Assembly (NCBI GenBank): GCA_903826715.1
Contig: CAIKFN010000166.1
Location: forward strand, 1-6,750
Reading direction: 5' to 3'
DNA: 6,750 nucleotides
Origin: an uncultured Actinomycetes bacterium
GTDB taxonomy: Bacteria > Actinomycetota > Acidimicrobiia > Acidimicrobiales > RAAP-2
Positions 1-5,521 of this stretch are shown here, piece by piece. The notes under the pieces are model-generated. The model was not told where the DNA came from, did no database searches, and saw only the letters and a list, made by a program, of their open reading frames with translations. How positions within the stretch are numbered: the stretch's first letter is position 1; each line of letters opens with the position of its first letter. A program made the translations under genes and the position numbers.

Positions 1-1
1 G

Positions 2-301
2 CAAACACTTGCTTTCATAAAGCAGCACATCAGCGAACCGCGAAGTGTCCCACTGTGCGGAAATTCAATTGGCACCGACCGACGTTTTCTGCAGGAATAC
101 ATGCCAGAACTTGAGGAGTTCCTTCATTACCGAAACATTGATGTTTCTACATTGAAAGAACTAGCTCGACGCTGGCACCCAGAAGTGCTGGCATCAGTTC
201 CTGAGAAGGCAACAACTCACCGAGCACTCGATGACATTAGAGAATCAATCGCAGAACTCGTGCATTATCGCAATACCATGTTCCCTACACCGGAGAAATA
301 A
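2..301 (+). CDS. orn: Oligoribonuclease (3' part; start lies before the window)
   Basis: Orn is a 3'-to-5' exoribonuclease of the DEDDh family that degrades RNA fragments of 2-5 nt, including pGpG from cyclic-di-GMP breakdown, to mononucleotides in the cytoplasm. Frame 2 is open from the window edge and reads TLAFIKQHISEP, then CGNSIGTDRRFL, YMPELEEFLHYR, DVSTLKELARRWHPE and HRALDDIRESIAEL. The Asp of GTDRR is the exonuclease motif II acid. HRALDD supplies the catalytic His and last Asp of motif III with the H-x4-D spacing of DEDDh enzymes. The match to Orn runs without a gap to the normal C-terminus, and about 99 codons are visible. The ATG at 101 is internal (Met of YMPEL), not a start. The N-terminal DxE motif lies upstream of the window. 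The stop is 2 nt before the next ATG, so the two genes are probably cotranscribed. Confidence 0.95.
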   Translation, partial: QTLAFIKQHISEPRSVPLCGNSIGTDRRFLQEYMPELEEFLHYRNIDVSTLKELARRWHPEVLASVPEKATTHRALDDIRESIAELVHYRNTMFPTPEK

Positions 302-303
302 AT

Positions 304-2055
304 ATGTCAGACGCAGTACTTTCAATTCAAGACGCCAGCGCTCAAATGATCGCTGCTGGTCAAATGTTCGAAATCGAACGCACCACCATTAAGGGCATCG
401 AGATGAATGTCTGGAAGAACGCACCAGCCACCATGGCCCAAGTACTTGGCATGTCACTAAATCACAGTGCAAAGGAATTCTTGATCTACGAAGATCAGCG
501 CTACACCTTCGAAGAGCACTACCGCGCTGCAGCAACACTTGCTCACCGGTTTATTGAACTCGGAATCAAAAAGGGTGACCGCATCACCATCGCGTCTCGT
601 AACCTTCCCCAGTGGGTAATGAGTTTCTGGGGTGCAATTCTTGCGGGAGCAGTTGTAGTTCCTCTTAATGCTTGGTGGACCACCGAAGAGTTGGAATACG
701 GACTTAGCGACTCTGGAACATCCATTGCAATTGTGGATGAGGAGCGTTTGGAGCGCATCTCGCCTTTCATGGATTCACTTCCAGGGCTCACAACAGTGAT
801 TGTTCTTAATGACAACCCGAAAAAGAAAGTCAACGTCGCAAACACAAATTCACGAGTTGCAGTTAAGAGCTTCGAAGATGTTCTCGGCGTAGTTGATCCG
901 GCACAGACTCCACCTGAAATTGCAATGGACACTGATGACGATGCGACAATGTTCTACACATCTGGAACCACCGGAAAGCCAAAGGGCGCTGTTGGAACAC
1001 ACCGCAACGCACTTTCAAACATGATGAACTTGTTCTTCATTGGACAGCGCGCAACGCTTCGTTACGGCAACGCCAACCTCGACGACGATGGCAATCCAGT
1101 CCAGGGTTCAGCGATGCTCAACATTCCCCTCTTTCACGCAACTGGGTGCCTTGCCACAATGCTCGTGAACACTGCATCAGGGGGAAAGCTCGTTCTCTCG
1201 CACCACTTTGATCCGACTTTGGCATTAGAGATGATTCAAAATGAAAAGATCACTCAAATCGGTGGCGTTCCGGCAATCGCCATGCAGCTGCTTGATCACC
1301 CAAACTTTACTGACTACGACACTTCGTCAATTCGCTCAGTCTCTTACGGTGGAGCACCACCACCACCAGAACTTGTAAAGCGCATTCGAGCAGCGTTCCC
1401 TAAAGCACAGCCAGGCAATGGCTACGGACTTACAGAAACTTCTGCAGCCGTCGCCCTTAACAACGGTGCTGACTACATTGCGAAGCCTGCGAGCTGCGGC
1501 CCGGCAGTTCCAACGTGCGAAGTTGCAATTGTGCCTGAGGACTTCGAAGGAGACGAGCCAACCGCTGATCTTCCAAAGGGACCAGATGTTCGCGGGGAAC
1601 TTTGGATCAAGGGACCAAATGTTGTTCGCGGTTACTGGAACAAGCAAGAAGCAACTGAGAAAGCGTTCACCAAGGGCTGGTTGCACTCAGGTGACATTGC
1701 TCGTATTGATGAAGATGGATTCATCTTCATTGTCGACCGCGCGAAGGACATGATCATTCGTGGTGGAGAGAACGTCTATTCAGTAATTGTTGAAGCCGCA
1801 ATCTTCGAGCACCCTGACGTTGCCGACTGCGCAGTTGTTGGTGTTCCTCACCCTTCACTTGGTGAAGAAGTCGCTGCAGTGATTGTGCTTCGACCAGGAA
1901 GAGTCGTTGAAGGCGAAGAAATTTCACGCCACGTAGCTCAGCACCTCGCAAAGTTCCAAGTTCCGACGAAAGTTATTTTCCGTTCAGAGCCACTACCCCG
2001 CAATCCTCAGGGCAAGGTATTGAAGCGCGAACTGCGCGACAGCATCCTTGGTTAG
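304..2055 (+). CDS. Acyl-CoA synthetase / AMP-forming fatty-acid-CoA ligase (class I adenylate-forming enzyme)
   Basis: This 583-residue protein should activate a carboxylic acid, probably a fatty acid, with ATP to an acyl-AMP and then transfer it to CoA. The ANL family motifs are all present in order: P-loop TSGTTGKPKG at residues 219-228, SYGGAPPPP at 347-355, YGLTETS at 374-380, GDIARIDEDGF from 463, RGGENVY at 486-492 (hinge and C-terminal domain), and the C-terminal catalytic lysine K571 in NPQGKVLKREL. Length and full motif set indicate an intact enzyme. No signal peptide or membrane segment is seen. A GGAG ribosome site at 292-295 lies 8 nt before the ATG. The gene sits 2 nt behind orn, suggesting an operon, though the functional link is unclear. 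The A8 region reads ENVYSVIVE where many relatives have ENVYPxEVE; this is minor. Substrate chain length cannot be read from sequence. FadD-like is the best label, but other carboxylic acids are possible. Confidence 0.93.
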   Translation: MSDAVLSIQDASAQMIAAGQMFEIERTTIKGIEMNVWKNAPATMAQVLGMSLNHSAKEFLIYEDQRYTFEEHYRAAATLAHRFIELGIKKGDRITIASRNLPQWVMSFWGAILAGAVVVPLNAWWTTEELEYGLSDSGTSIAIVDEERLERISPFMDSLPGLTTVIVLNDNPKKKVNVANTNSRVAVKSFEDVLGVVDPAQTPPEIAMDTDDDATMFYTSGTTGKPKGAVGTHRNALSNMMNLFFIGQRATLRYGNANLDDDGNPVQGSAMLNIPLFHATGCLATMLVNTASGGKLVLSHHFDPTLALEMIQNEKITQIGGVPAIAMQLLDHPNFTDYDTSSIRSVSYGGAPPPPELVKRIRAAFPKAQPGNGYGLTETSAAVALNNGADYIAKPASCGPAVPTCEVAIVPEDFEGDEPTADLPKGPDVRGELWIKGPNVVRGYWNKQEATEKAFTKGWLHSGDIARIDEDGFIFIVDRAKDMIIRGGENVYSVIVEAAIFEHPDVADCAVVGVPHPSLGEEVAAVIVLRPGRVVEGEEISRHVAQHLAKFQVPTKVIFRSEPLPRNPQGKVLKRELRDSILG

Positions 2056-2061
2056 TTGGTA

Positions 2062-2096
2062 ATACTTCAATACTACTCATGGTAGTATTGAAGTAT
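2062..2096 (+). promoter_or_regulatory. Perfect 15-bp inverted repeat: probable autoregulatory operator of the toxin-antitoxin operon
   Basis: The left arm ATACTTCAATACTAC (2062-2076) and right arm GTAGTATTGAAGTAT (2082-2096) are exact reverse complements, separated by TCATG. The repeat starts 6 bp after the acyl-CoA synthetase stop, and its last two bases are the AT of the antitoxin ATG at 2095. Ribbon-helix-helix antitoxins usually bind such palindromes over their own promoter, alone or with the toxin, so operator function follows from context. In an RNA reading through from the upstream genes, the repeat would fold into a hairpin. It is AT-rich and has no following T-run, so it does not look like an intrinsic terminator. 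Confidence 0.8.
2083..2088 (+). promoter_or_regulatory. Candidate -10 element (TAGTAT) for a leaderless toxin-antitoxin mRNA
   Basis: TAGTAT fits the actinobacterial TAnnnT -10 consensus and lies inside the right arm of the inverted repeat, with six bases between it and the ATG at 2095. That spacing would put the transcription start at or next to the A of the start codon, giving a leaderless mRNA. This is consistent with the lack of a good Shine-Dalgarno sequence upstream. No convincing -35 at 16-18 bp is seen. Because of the symmetry, the left arm carries the same hexamer on the opposite strand. Confidence 0.5.
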
Positions 2097-2310
2097 GAAA
2101 ATAAGTATGAGCTTGCCAGACGAAGATGTGACGTTCCTCGACGCCTATGTAGAAGAAAAGGGGCTCGCCTCTCGCTCCGCTGCACTTCACAAAGCTGTTC
2201 GACTTCTTAGGGCCAATGGACTTGGATCAGCCTACGATGCCGCATGGCTGGAGTGGCGTGATGAAAGCGAAGCATCTTGGGACACAACGTCCAGCGACGG
2301 ACTTCTCTAA
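2095..2310 (+). CDS. mazE: Ribbon-helix-helix antitoxin of a type II toxin-antitoxin system (MazE-like)
   Basis: This 71-residue protein is predicted to bind and neutralise the downstream MazF-like toxin and to repress its own operon. The N-terminus KISMSLPDEDV (residues 2-12) is a typical RHH DNA-binding beta strand. It is followed by helix A (about 9-21), a GLASRS turn and helix B (about 27-39). The acidic, tryptophan-containing tail from about residue 46 (W51, W54, W62, ending SSDGLL) resembles the toxin-wrapping tail of actinobacterial MazE proteins. The ATG at 2095 is chosen over the internal ATG at 2107, because the later start would delete the first half of the DNA-binding strand. The stop codon directly abuts the toxin GTG. 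The start codon lies inside the operator repeat. The class is clear from fold pattern and context; exact subfamily is inferred. Confidence 0.88.
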   Translation: MKISMSLPDEDVTFLDAYVEEKGLASRSAALHKAVRLLRANGLGSAYDAAWLEWRDESEASWDTTSSDGLL

Positions 2311-2658
2311 GTGCACCGCGGTGAAATATTTTTGGTGAATCTAGACCCAGCTCTAAGTGGCGAAGCGAACAAGCAACGTCCATCTGTCATTGTTAGCAAC
2401 GATGGGGCTAATGGTTCAGCTGAGCGCAGTGGATACGGAGTCATTACGGTTGTCCCAATTACATCCAACATAAATCGAATTTATCCATTTCAAGTACTAC
2501 TTTCCGCAGCAGATACTGGGCTTGATTTTGATTCAAAGGCTCAAGCAGAACAGGTTCGATCGATTTCAGTAAGACGACTTGGAACTCCTATTGGTGAAGT
2601 CCCTCAAAAAATAATGGAAAGAATCGACGAAGCGCTTCGGCTCCACCTAGCGCTATAG
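2311..2658 (+). CDS. mazF: MazF/PemK-family mRNA interferase toxin
   Basis: This is a 115-residue type II toxin of the MazF/PemK/CcdB-fold family. Characterised members cut single-stranded RNA at short specific sequences and halt translation. Family marks are the start HRGEIFLVNLDP, KQRPSVIVSND at residues 21-31 with the conserved Arg23-Pro24, VVPITSN at 47-53 with Thr51 at the catalytic position, and the C-terminal part SKAQAEQVRSIS followed by a terminal helix. Arg and Thr at these positions are the catalytic pair known from B. subtilis MazF, so the toxin looks active. Length is normal. The start is GTG directly after the antitoxin TAA and has no clear ribosome site of its own. Translation therefore probably depends on coupling to the antitoxin, which would keep toxin below antitoxin. 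RNA cleavage specificity cannot be predicted. Confidence 0.92.
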   Translation: MHRGEIFLVNLDPALSGEANKQRPSVIVSNDGANGSAERSGYGVITVVPITSNINRIYPFQVLLSAADTGLDFDSKAQAEQVRSISVRRLGTPIGEVPQKIMERIDEALRLHLAL

Positions 2659-2677
2659 CTTCTTCTACAAAACAAAT

Positions 2678-2711
2678 AAAAAAGCGGCCGCACGAAAGCG
2701 GCCGCTTTTTT
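2678..2711. terminator. Bidirectional intrinsic terminator between convergent genes
   Basis: Six A residues, stem GCGGCCGC, loop ACGAAA, stem GCGGCCGC and six T residues make a perfect 14-bp inverted repeat with a GC-rich core. On the plus strand the T-run ends the toxin operon (stop at 2658). On the minus strand the complementary T-run ends the peroxiredoxin transcript (stop at 2726). Because the 8-bp core is itself a palindrome, it appears identically in both arms. Confidence 0.93.
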
Positions 2712-2725
2712 AGTAAGTAAAAGAA

Positions 2726-3361
2726 TTACTTGTTTGGCTGTGGTGTGATGCGTAAGTAGTCTTTAATTTTCTTGAAGCCCTTAGGGAACTTCGCGACTGC
2801 ATCTTCATCACTAACCGCGTTAGAGATGATTACGTCACCGCCGTCAACCCAGTTCACTGGAGTTGCAACAGAGTATTCAGAAGTTAGCTGAAGAGAGTCG
2901 AGAACTCGAACCACTTCATCAACATTGCGGCCAGTTGAAGCTGGGTAGGTAAGGGTCAGCTTTACCTTCTTGTCTGGGCCTATCACGAACACGCTGCGAA
3001 CAGTAAGGGTGTCGTTTGCGTTTGGGTGGATCATGTCGTAAAGGTTTGAAACGTTACGAGTCTCATCACCAATAATTGGAAAGTTTAGAGCCGTGCCCTG
3101 AGTCTCGCCAATGTCTGCCTTCCAGAGGTTGTGCGATGCAACATCGTCTACAGAAACAGCGATGATCTTTGTGTTGCGCTTGTCAAAGTCACCTTTGCGA
3201 GCTGCAAAACCACCGAGTTCGGTAGTGCATACAGGAGTGAAGTCCTTAGGGTGTGAGAACAAGATGCCCCAGCCTTCGCCGAGCCATTCGTGAAAGTTGA
3301 TCGTTCCTTCGGTGGTCTCCGCGGTAAAGTCCGGGGCCACGTCACCAAGACGAATCGCCAT
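2726..3361 (-). CDS. 1-Cys peroxiredoxin (Prx6 type)
   Basis: This 211-residue thiol peroxidase should reduce hydrogen peroxide and organic or lipid hydroperoxides in the cytoplasm. The active site PKDFTPVCTTE (residues 38-48) carries Thr42, peroxidatic Cys45 and the usual T/S-E context, and Arg122 in TVRSVFVI is the matching active-site arginine. Cys45 is the only cysteine in the protein, so there is no resolving Cys. The C-terminal part NWVDGGDVIISNAVSDEDA through KDYLRITPQP is the extended 1-Cys Prx C-terminal domain that distinguishes Prx6-type enzymes from AhpC. Recycling must rely on an external thiol not encoded here. The ATG is supported by AAGGAG (3368-3373) at good spacing. It is a single-gene unit: divergent from the HAD gene, convergent with the toxin operon, and closed by the shared terminator. 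Confidence 0.95.
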   Translation of the reverse strand: MAIRLGDVAPDFTAETTEGTINFHEWLGEGWGILFSHPKDFTPVCTTELGGFAARKGDFDKRNTKIIAVSVDDVASHNLWKADIGETQGTALNFPIIGDETRNVSNLYDMIHPNANDTLTVRSVFVIGPDKKVKLTLTYPASTGRNVDEVVRVLDSLQLTSEYSVATPVNWVDGGDVIISNAVSDEDAVAKFPKGFKKIKDYLRITPQPNK

Positions 3362-3367
3362 TTGATA

Positions 3368-3373
3368 CTCCTT
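3368..3373 (-). promoter_or_regulatory. Ribosome binding site AAGGAG of the peroxiredoxin gene
   Basis: On the minus strand AAGGAG lies six bases before the ATG at 3361. It is a strong Shine-Dalgarno match that fixes the start. Confidence 0.85.
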
Positions 3374-3381
3374 CGAGTGAA

Positions 3382-3403
3382 AACTCAGTCCTTTGACTGA
3401 GTT
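3382..3403 (-). promoter_or_regulatory. 9-bp inverted repeat in the peroxiredoxin leader
   Basis: AACTCAGTC (3382-3390) and GACTGAGTT (3395-3403) are exact reverse complements around the loop CTTT. The repeat sits between the predicted start of transcription (near 3402) and the ribosome site at 3368-3373. It could be an operator for a redox or peroxide regulator overlapping +1, or a 5' hairpin in the mRNA. On the minus strand TTTT follows the stem, but as a terminator it would cut off the gene, so constitutive termination is unlikely. The binding factor is unknown. Confidence 0.55.
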
Positions 3404-3408
3404 CCTTT

Positions 3409-3438
3409 ACTTTAGTGGATAAATCTTAATTGTTGCAA
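3409..3438 (-). promoter_or_regulatory. Candidate promoter of the peroxiredoxin gene
   Basis: Reading the minus strand, TTGCAA (3433-3438) serves as -35. It is followed by an 18-bp spacer and TAAAGT (3409-3414), which fits TAnnnT, as -10. Transcription would begin near 3402, giving a leader of about 40 nt that holds the hairpin and the ribosome site. This is a prediction from hexamers and spacing only. Confidence 0.45.
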
Positions 3439-3460
3439 ATCTCTATGGGATTTGTAGGTT
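3433..3460 (+). promoter_or_regulatory. Candidate promoter of the HAD hydrolase gene, sharing the TTGCAA element
   Basis: TTGCAA at 3433-3438 is its own reverse complement, so it can be read as -35 on the plus strand too. It is followed by 16 bp and TAGGTT (3455-3460), a TAnnnT -10. The leader would then run about 33 nt to the ATG at 3500. No good Shine-Dalgarno sequence is present, only AGAG close to the start. GAAACT at 3488-3493 is a weaker alternative -10 for a leaderless start. Confidence 0.3.
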
Positions 3461-3499
3461 ATTGCACGGCACCGCCCCAAACCCTGTGAAACTAGAGCA

Positions 3500-4165
3500 A
3501 TGTCCGAATCACTGAAGCCAACCGTTGCTGCTTTTGACCTCGACGGAACCCTCAGCGAAGGTGGGAGTGTCGTTCACTGGTTGAGATTTATCGCGGGAAC
3601 TCGAGCAACATACGCCGCTGGATTTTCGCTACTCACCCCCCTCACCATTGGAGCAATCAGAAGCGGTGCATCTGCAGATAATGCCAAGGAACGTTTATTT
3701 CACAGACTGCTCGCAGGCAGAGATTTCGCAGAAGTGCAAGCAAGGTCTCGTGACTTCATTCTGCATCACTTAGAAAAAAATAGTCGTGCACACGTTGTGG
3801 CTCGCATGCGCTGGCATCTTGATCAAGGTCACAAAGTGGTAATTGTTTCTGCATCACCTCAGCTCTACGTAGATGTTGTTGCTGAAACGTTTGGTGCGAA
3901 CGGTGGATGTGGAACTCGTCTTGGCGTTGATGCACGAAACAAGTTGACTGGAATGTACCTGGGAAATAACTGTCGTGGATCAGAAAAGATTCGACGACTT
4001 GATGAGTGGATTGCGCAGCAAGGCTTTACATCGAAGCCAATTGTCTATGCGTATGGCAATTCACGCGGTGACCTAAAGATGCTCACGAGTGCTGACCATG
4101 GTTACGACTGTGGGAAGTTAGGCCGCTTTGGTGCGCTGAAGAAGTTCGTTCGCCTAGAGGCGTAA
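3500..4165 (+). CDS. HAD-superfamily subfamily IB hydrolase (SerB-like phosphatase)
   Basis: This 221-residue phosphatase is of the haloacid dehalogenase superfamily, class IB. Motif I FDLDGTLS places the nucleophile Asp13 and the acid/base Asp15. A helical cap of the IB type (about residues 22-95) follows, including a rather hydrophobic stretch near 38-53. Motif II VVIVSAS has Ser117, and motif III is Lys163 in GSEKIRRL. Motif IV is YAYGNSRGD (183-191). Asn187 stands where many HAD enzymes have the first magnesium-binding Asp, while Asp191 is kept. The GNS form occurs in this subfamily, so activity is still expected. Relatives include phosphoserine phosphatase and phosphatidylglycerophosphatase-like enzymes, but the substrate cannot be assigned. 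The gene stands alone on its strand, is divergent from the peroxiredoxin gene, and ends one base from the stop of the convergent small gene. Confidence 0.88.
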   Translation: MSESLKPTVAAFDLDGTLSEGGSVVHWLRFIAGTRATYAAGFSLLTPLTIGAIRSGASADNAKERLFHRLLAGRDFAEVQARSRDFILHHLEKNSRAHVVARMRWHLDQGHKVVIVSASPQLYVDVVAETFGANGGCGTRLGVDARNKLTGMYLGNNCRGSEKIRRLDEWIAQQGFTSKPIVYAYGNSRGDLKMLTSADHGYDCGKLGRFGALKKFVRLEA

Positions 4166-4166
4166 A

Positions 4167-4343
4167 TTAAATAGTTCGCCGAGGACGAGTGACCAGTTCG
4201 CCTGTGCAGTTAGGGCAGCGATCATTCATGTCGTTTGCACACTCATGACACCATGTGCACTCAAAGCTACAGATTCTGGCTTCAGTACTGTCAGGAGCCA
4301 GACTCTTGGAACACTTCTCACAAACTTCTCTCATTTCAAGCAT
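4167..4343 (-). CDS. DUF1272 family small cysteine-rich protein (58 aa)
   Basis: This 58-codon gene reads from ATG at 4343 to TAA at 4167. The protein begins MLEMREVCEKCSKSL, has TEARICSFECTWCHEC in the middle and ends CPNCTGELVTRPRR. Wording and length fit the DUF1272 family well from memory: TEARICSFECTFC and GELVRRPRR are its hallmarks. The eight cysteines C8, C11, C25, C29, C32, C35, C43 and C46 could hold two zinc ions in a treble-clef or zinc-ribbon-like fold. The molecular function of the family is unknown to me. AAGGAG at 4348-4353 precedes the ATG by four bases. The gene lies 29 nt after the exporter ATPase stop on the same strand, with no terminator between them, so it may be the last gene of that operon. 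It fills what would otherwise look like a 200-bp gap. Confidence 0.9.
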   Translation of the reverse strand: MLEMREVCEKCSKSLAPDSTEARICSFECTWCHECANDMNDRCPNCTGELVTRPRRTI

Positions 4344-4347
4344 AAGT

Positions 4348-4353
4348 CTCCTT
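4348..4353 (-). promoter_or_regulatory. Ribosome binding site AAGGAG of the DUF1272 gene
   Basis: On the minus strand AAGGAG is four bases before the ATG at 4343, in the 29-nt gap behind the ATPase gene. It is a strong match and the main support, besides the protein motif, that this very small gene is translated. Confidence 0.8.
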
Positions 4354-4372
4354 AATTAAGTCCTTTAAAATG

Positions 4373-5521
4373 TTACTGCTCGATTGAAGAAGAAATTTCT
4401 ACGATGCCGCTTTCTCGACCTTCGTAGACAACCTGCATGGAAGCAGCTTGTTCCTTCCAAGCAATCACCGTTGATCCGCGTTGGTCAACAATTCCTACGT
4501 TGATGTCATAGATGCCATCGAGCAGAGGTAGTGCACCAATGTCGAGTCCAATACGGTTTGGTCCCTGTTTCAAATTGACTGGAGAGGACTGCGGGTCACT
4601 TCGACTCACGAGTAGTCCCGTGCGAGTAAATATCTCAAACATGAAATTACCGCTGTAGGCATGTTCAGCGCTTAGGTTCACATCGAGGTGAATGCCAGCA
4701 CCACTTCTTACTTCAAAAGTACCGCTTGGTGTTGTTACCGAATCAATGTTGATGTTTGCCTGCGTTCCAGCGACATCATTGGCTTGAGCATCTGCTAACT
4801 GGTGCTCACGAAAAATTCGTAGTGATTCACTCGTCTGCCCATCAGCAATCATTAGCCCAGAATCAAGCACAATTGCACGATCGCAAATTGAGCGAACTTG
4901 ATCTGCATTGTGGGTAACAAGAAGAATCGAACGCCCTTCTTCTTGGAATTTCTTAATACGGTCAATGCACTTCTGCTGAAAGCGCTCATCGCCAACAGCG
5001 AGCACTTCGTCAACAACCAAAATGTCAGGGCTAACACTCACTGCAACGGCGAACGCCAAGCGGACATACATTCCACTCGAATAGAACTTCACCTGCGTGT
5101 CAATGAACTGTTCGATTTCACTGAAGTCAACAATCTCGTCGAAGATGCGGTCAACCATCTTGCGAGAGAAGCCGAGCATTGCGCCGTAGAGATACACGTT
5201 GTCACGGCCAGACAGCTCGCCTTGGAATCCAGCACCTAGCTCAAGCAACGCCGCAAGGCTTCCACGAAGTCGGATCTCGCCTGATGAAGGTTGCAAGACC
5301 CCACAGATGCACTTAAGAAGTGTTGATTTTCCAGATCCGTTGTGTCCAACAATGCCGACCGTCTCGCCTTCGGCGATTGAGAAATTGACGTTGTTAAGTG
5401 CGCTAAAGAGCTCTGTTGTCCCGGACTTTGGGTGAAGTAGTCGTTCTTTTAGTGTCTGGTGACGATCGTGATGAATCTTGAAGCTCTTGGAGATGTTGTC
5501 AACTTCAATAACGTTCGCCAT
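4373..5521 (-). CDS. ABC transporter ATPase for polysaccharide/teichoic-acid export (Wzt/TagH-like) with C-terminal carbohydrate-binding-type domain
   Basis: This 382-residue protein is the nucleotide-binding subunit that powers export of a lipid-linked surface glycan through the adjacent permease. The ATPase domain (about residues 1-240) shows Walker A GHNGSGKST at 59-67, Q-loop Gln100 in GAGFQGELSGRDN, signature YSSGMYVRLAFA from 147, Walker B ILVVDE at 167-172 with catalytic Glu172, and switch His204 in LVTHN. The SSGM form of the signature and LAVGD after Walker B are typical of the polysaccharide-exporter subfamily. Residues about 255-382 form a beta-rich tail of the kind found in Wzt proteins, where it recognises the end of the glycan chain; here this is inferred from position and composition. 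The ATG overlaps the permease TAA by one base (TAATG), and GGAG at 5527-5530 lies within the permease end. The glycan is unknown, as no glycosyltransferases are in view. Confidence 0.93.
   Translation of the reverse strand: MANVIEVDNISKSFKIHHDRHQTLKERLLHPKSGTTELFSALNNVNFSIAEGETVGIVGHNGSGKSTLLKCICGVLQPSSGEIRLRGSLAALLELGAGFQGELSGRDNVYLYGAMLGFSRKMVDRIFDEIVDFSEIEQFIDTQVKFYSSGMYVRLAFAVAVSVSPDILVVDEVLAVGDERFQQKCIDRIKKFQEEGRSILLVTHNADQVRSICDRAIVLDSGLMIADGQTSESLRIFREHQLADAQANDVAGTQANINIDSVTTPSGTFEVRSGAGIHLDVNLSAEHAYSGNFMFEIFTRTGLLVSRSDPQSSPVNLKQGPNRIGLDIGALPLLDGIYDINVGIVDQRGSTVIAWKEQAASMQVVYEGRESGIVEISSSIEQ

Noticed and set aside
543..932. Open frames opposite the acyl-CoA synthetase (543-932, 1336-1686, 1754-1951, 1973-2185 on minus; 1418-1753 on plus)
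   Set aside because: All lie inside a gene with full family motifs. They have no ribosome site or recognisable protein pattern and are composition shadows.
2062..2096. Inverted repeat as the terminator of the orn/acyl-CoA synthetase operon
   Set aside because: The stem is AT-rich with no T-run after it, and the arm runs into a start codon. An operator with possible hairpin effects in RNA fits better.
2107..2310. Antitoxin starting at the second ATG (2107), with a normal leader
   Set aside because: This would remove KIS of the RHH beta strand that contacts DNA. The family normally starts with the longer form.
2684..2705. Two GCGGCCGC (NotI) sites as a cloning scar or recombination site
   Set aside because: They are the two arms of a terminator stem with flanking A and T runs between convergent genes. 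A palindromic core necessarily appears twice.
2056..2711. Toxin-antitoxin pair as part of a prophage or mobile island
   Set aside because: No integrase, transposase, attachment repeats or composition shift are visible. The pair sits between ordinary chromosomal genes.
3436..3454. Imperfect repeat CAAATC...GATTTG between the divergent genes
   Set aside because: It has only 6 bp with a 7-nt loop in AT-rich DNA and is likely to arise by chance.
4351..4360. CTTAATTAAG palindrome between the ATPase and DUF1272 as an operator or terminator
   Set aside because: It is a short AT palindrome with no GC stem or T-run, overlapping the ribosome site region. There is no support beyond symmetry.
4898..5435. 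Plus-strand open frames opposite the exporter ATPase (4898-5239, 5199-5435) and minus-strand 4852-5037
   Set aside because: They overlap the intact ATPase motifs and show low-complexity, non-family sequence.
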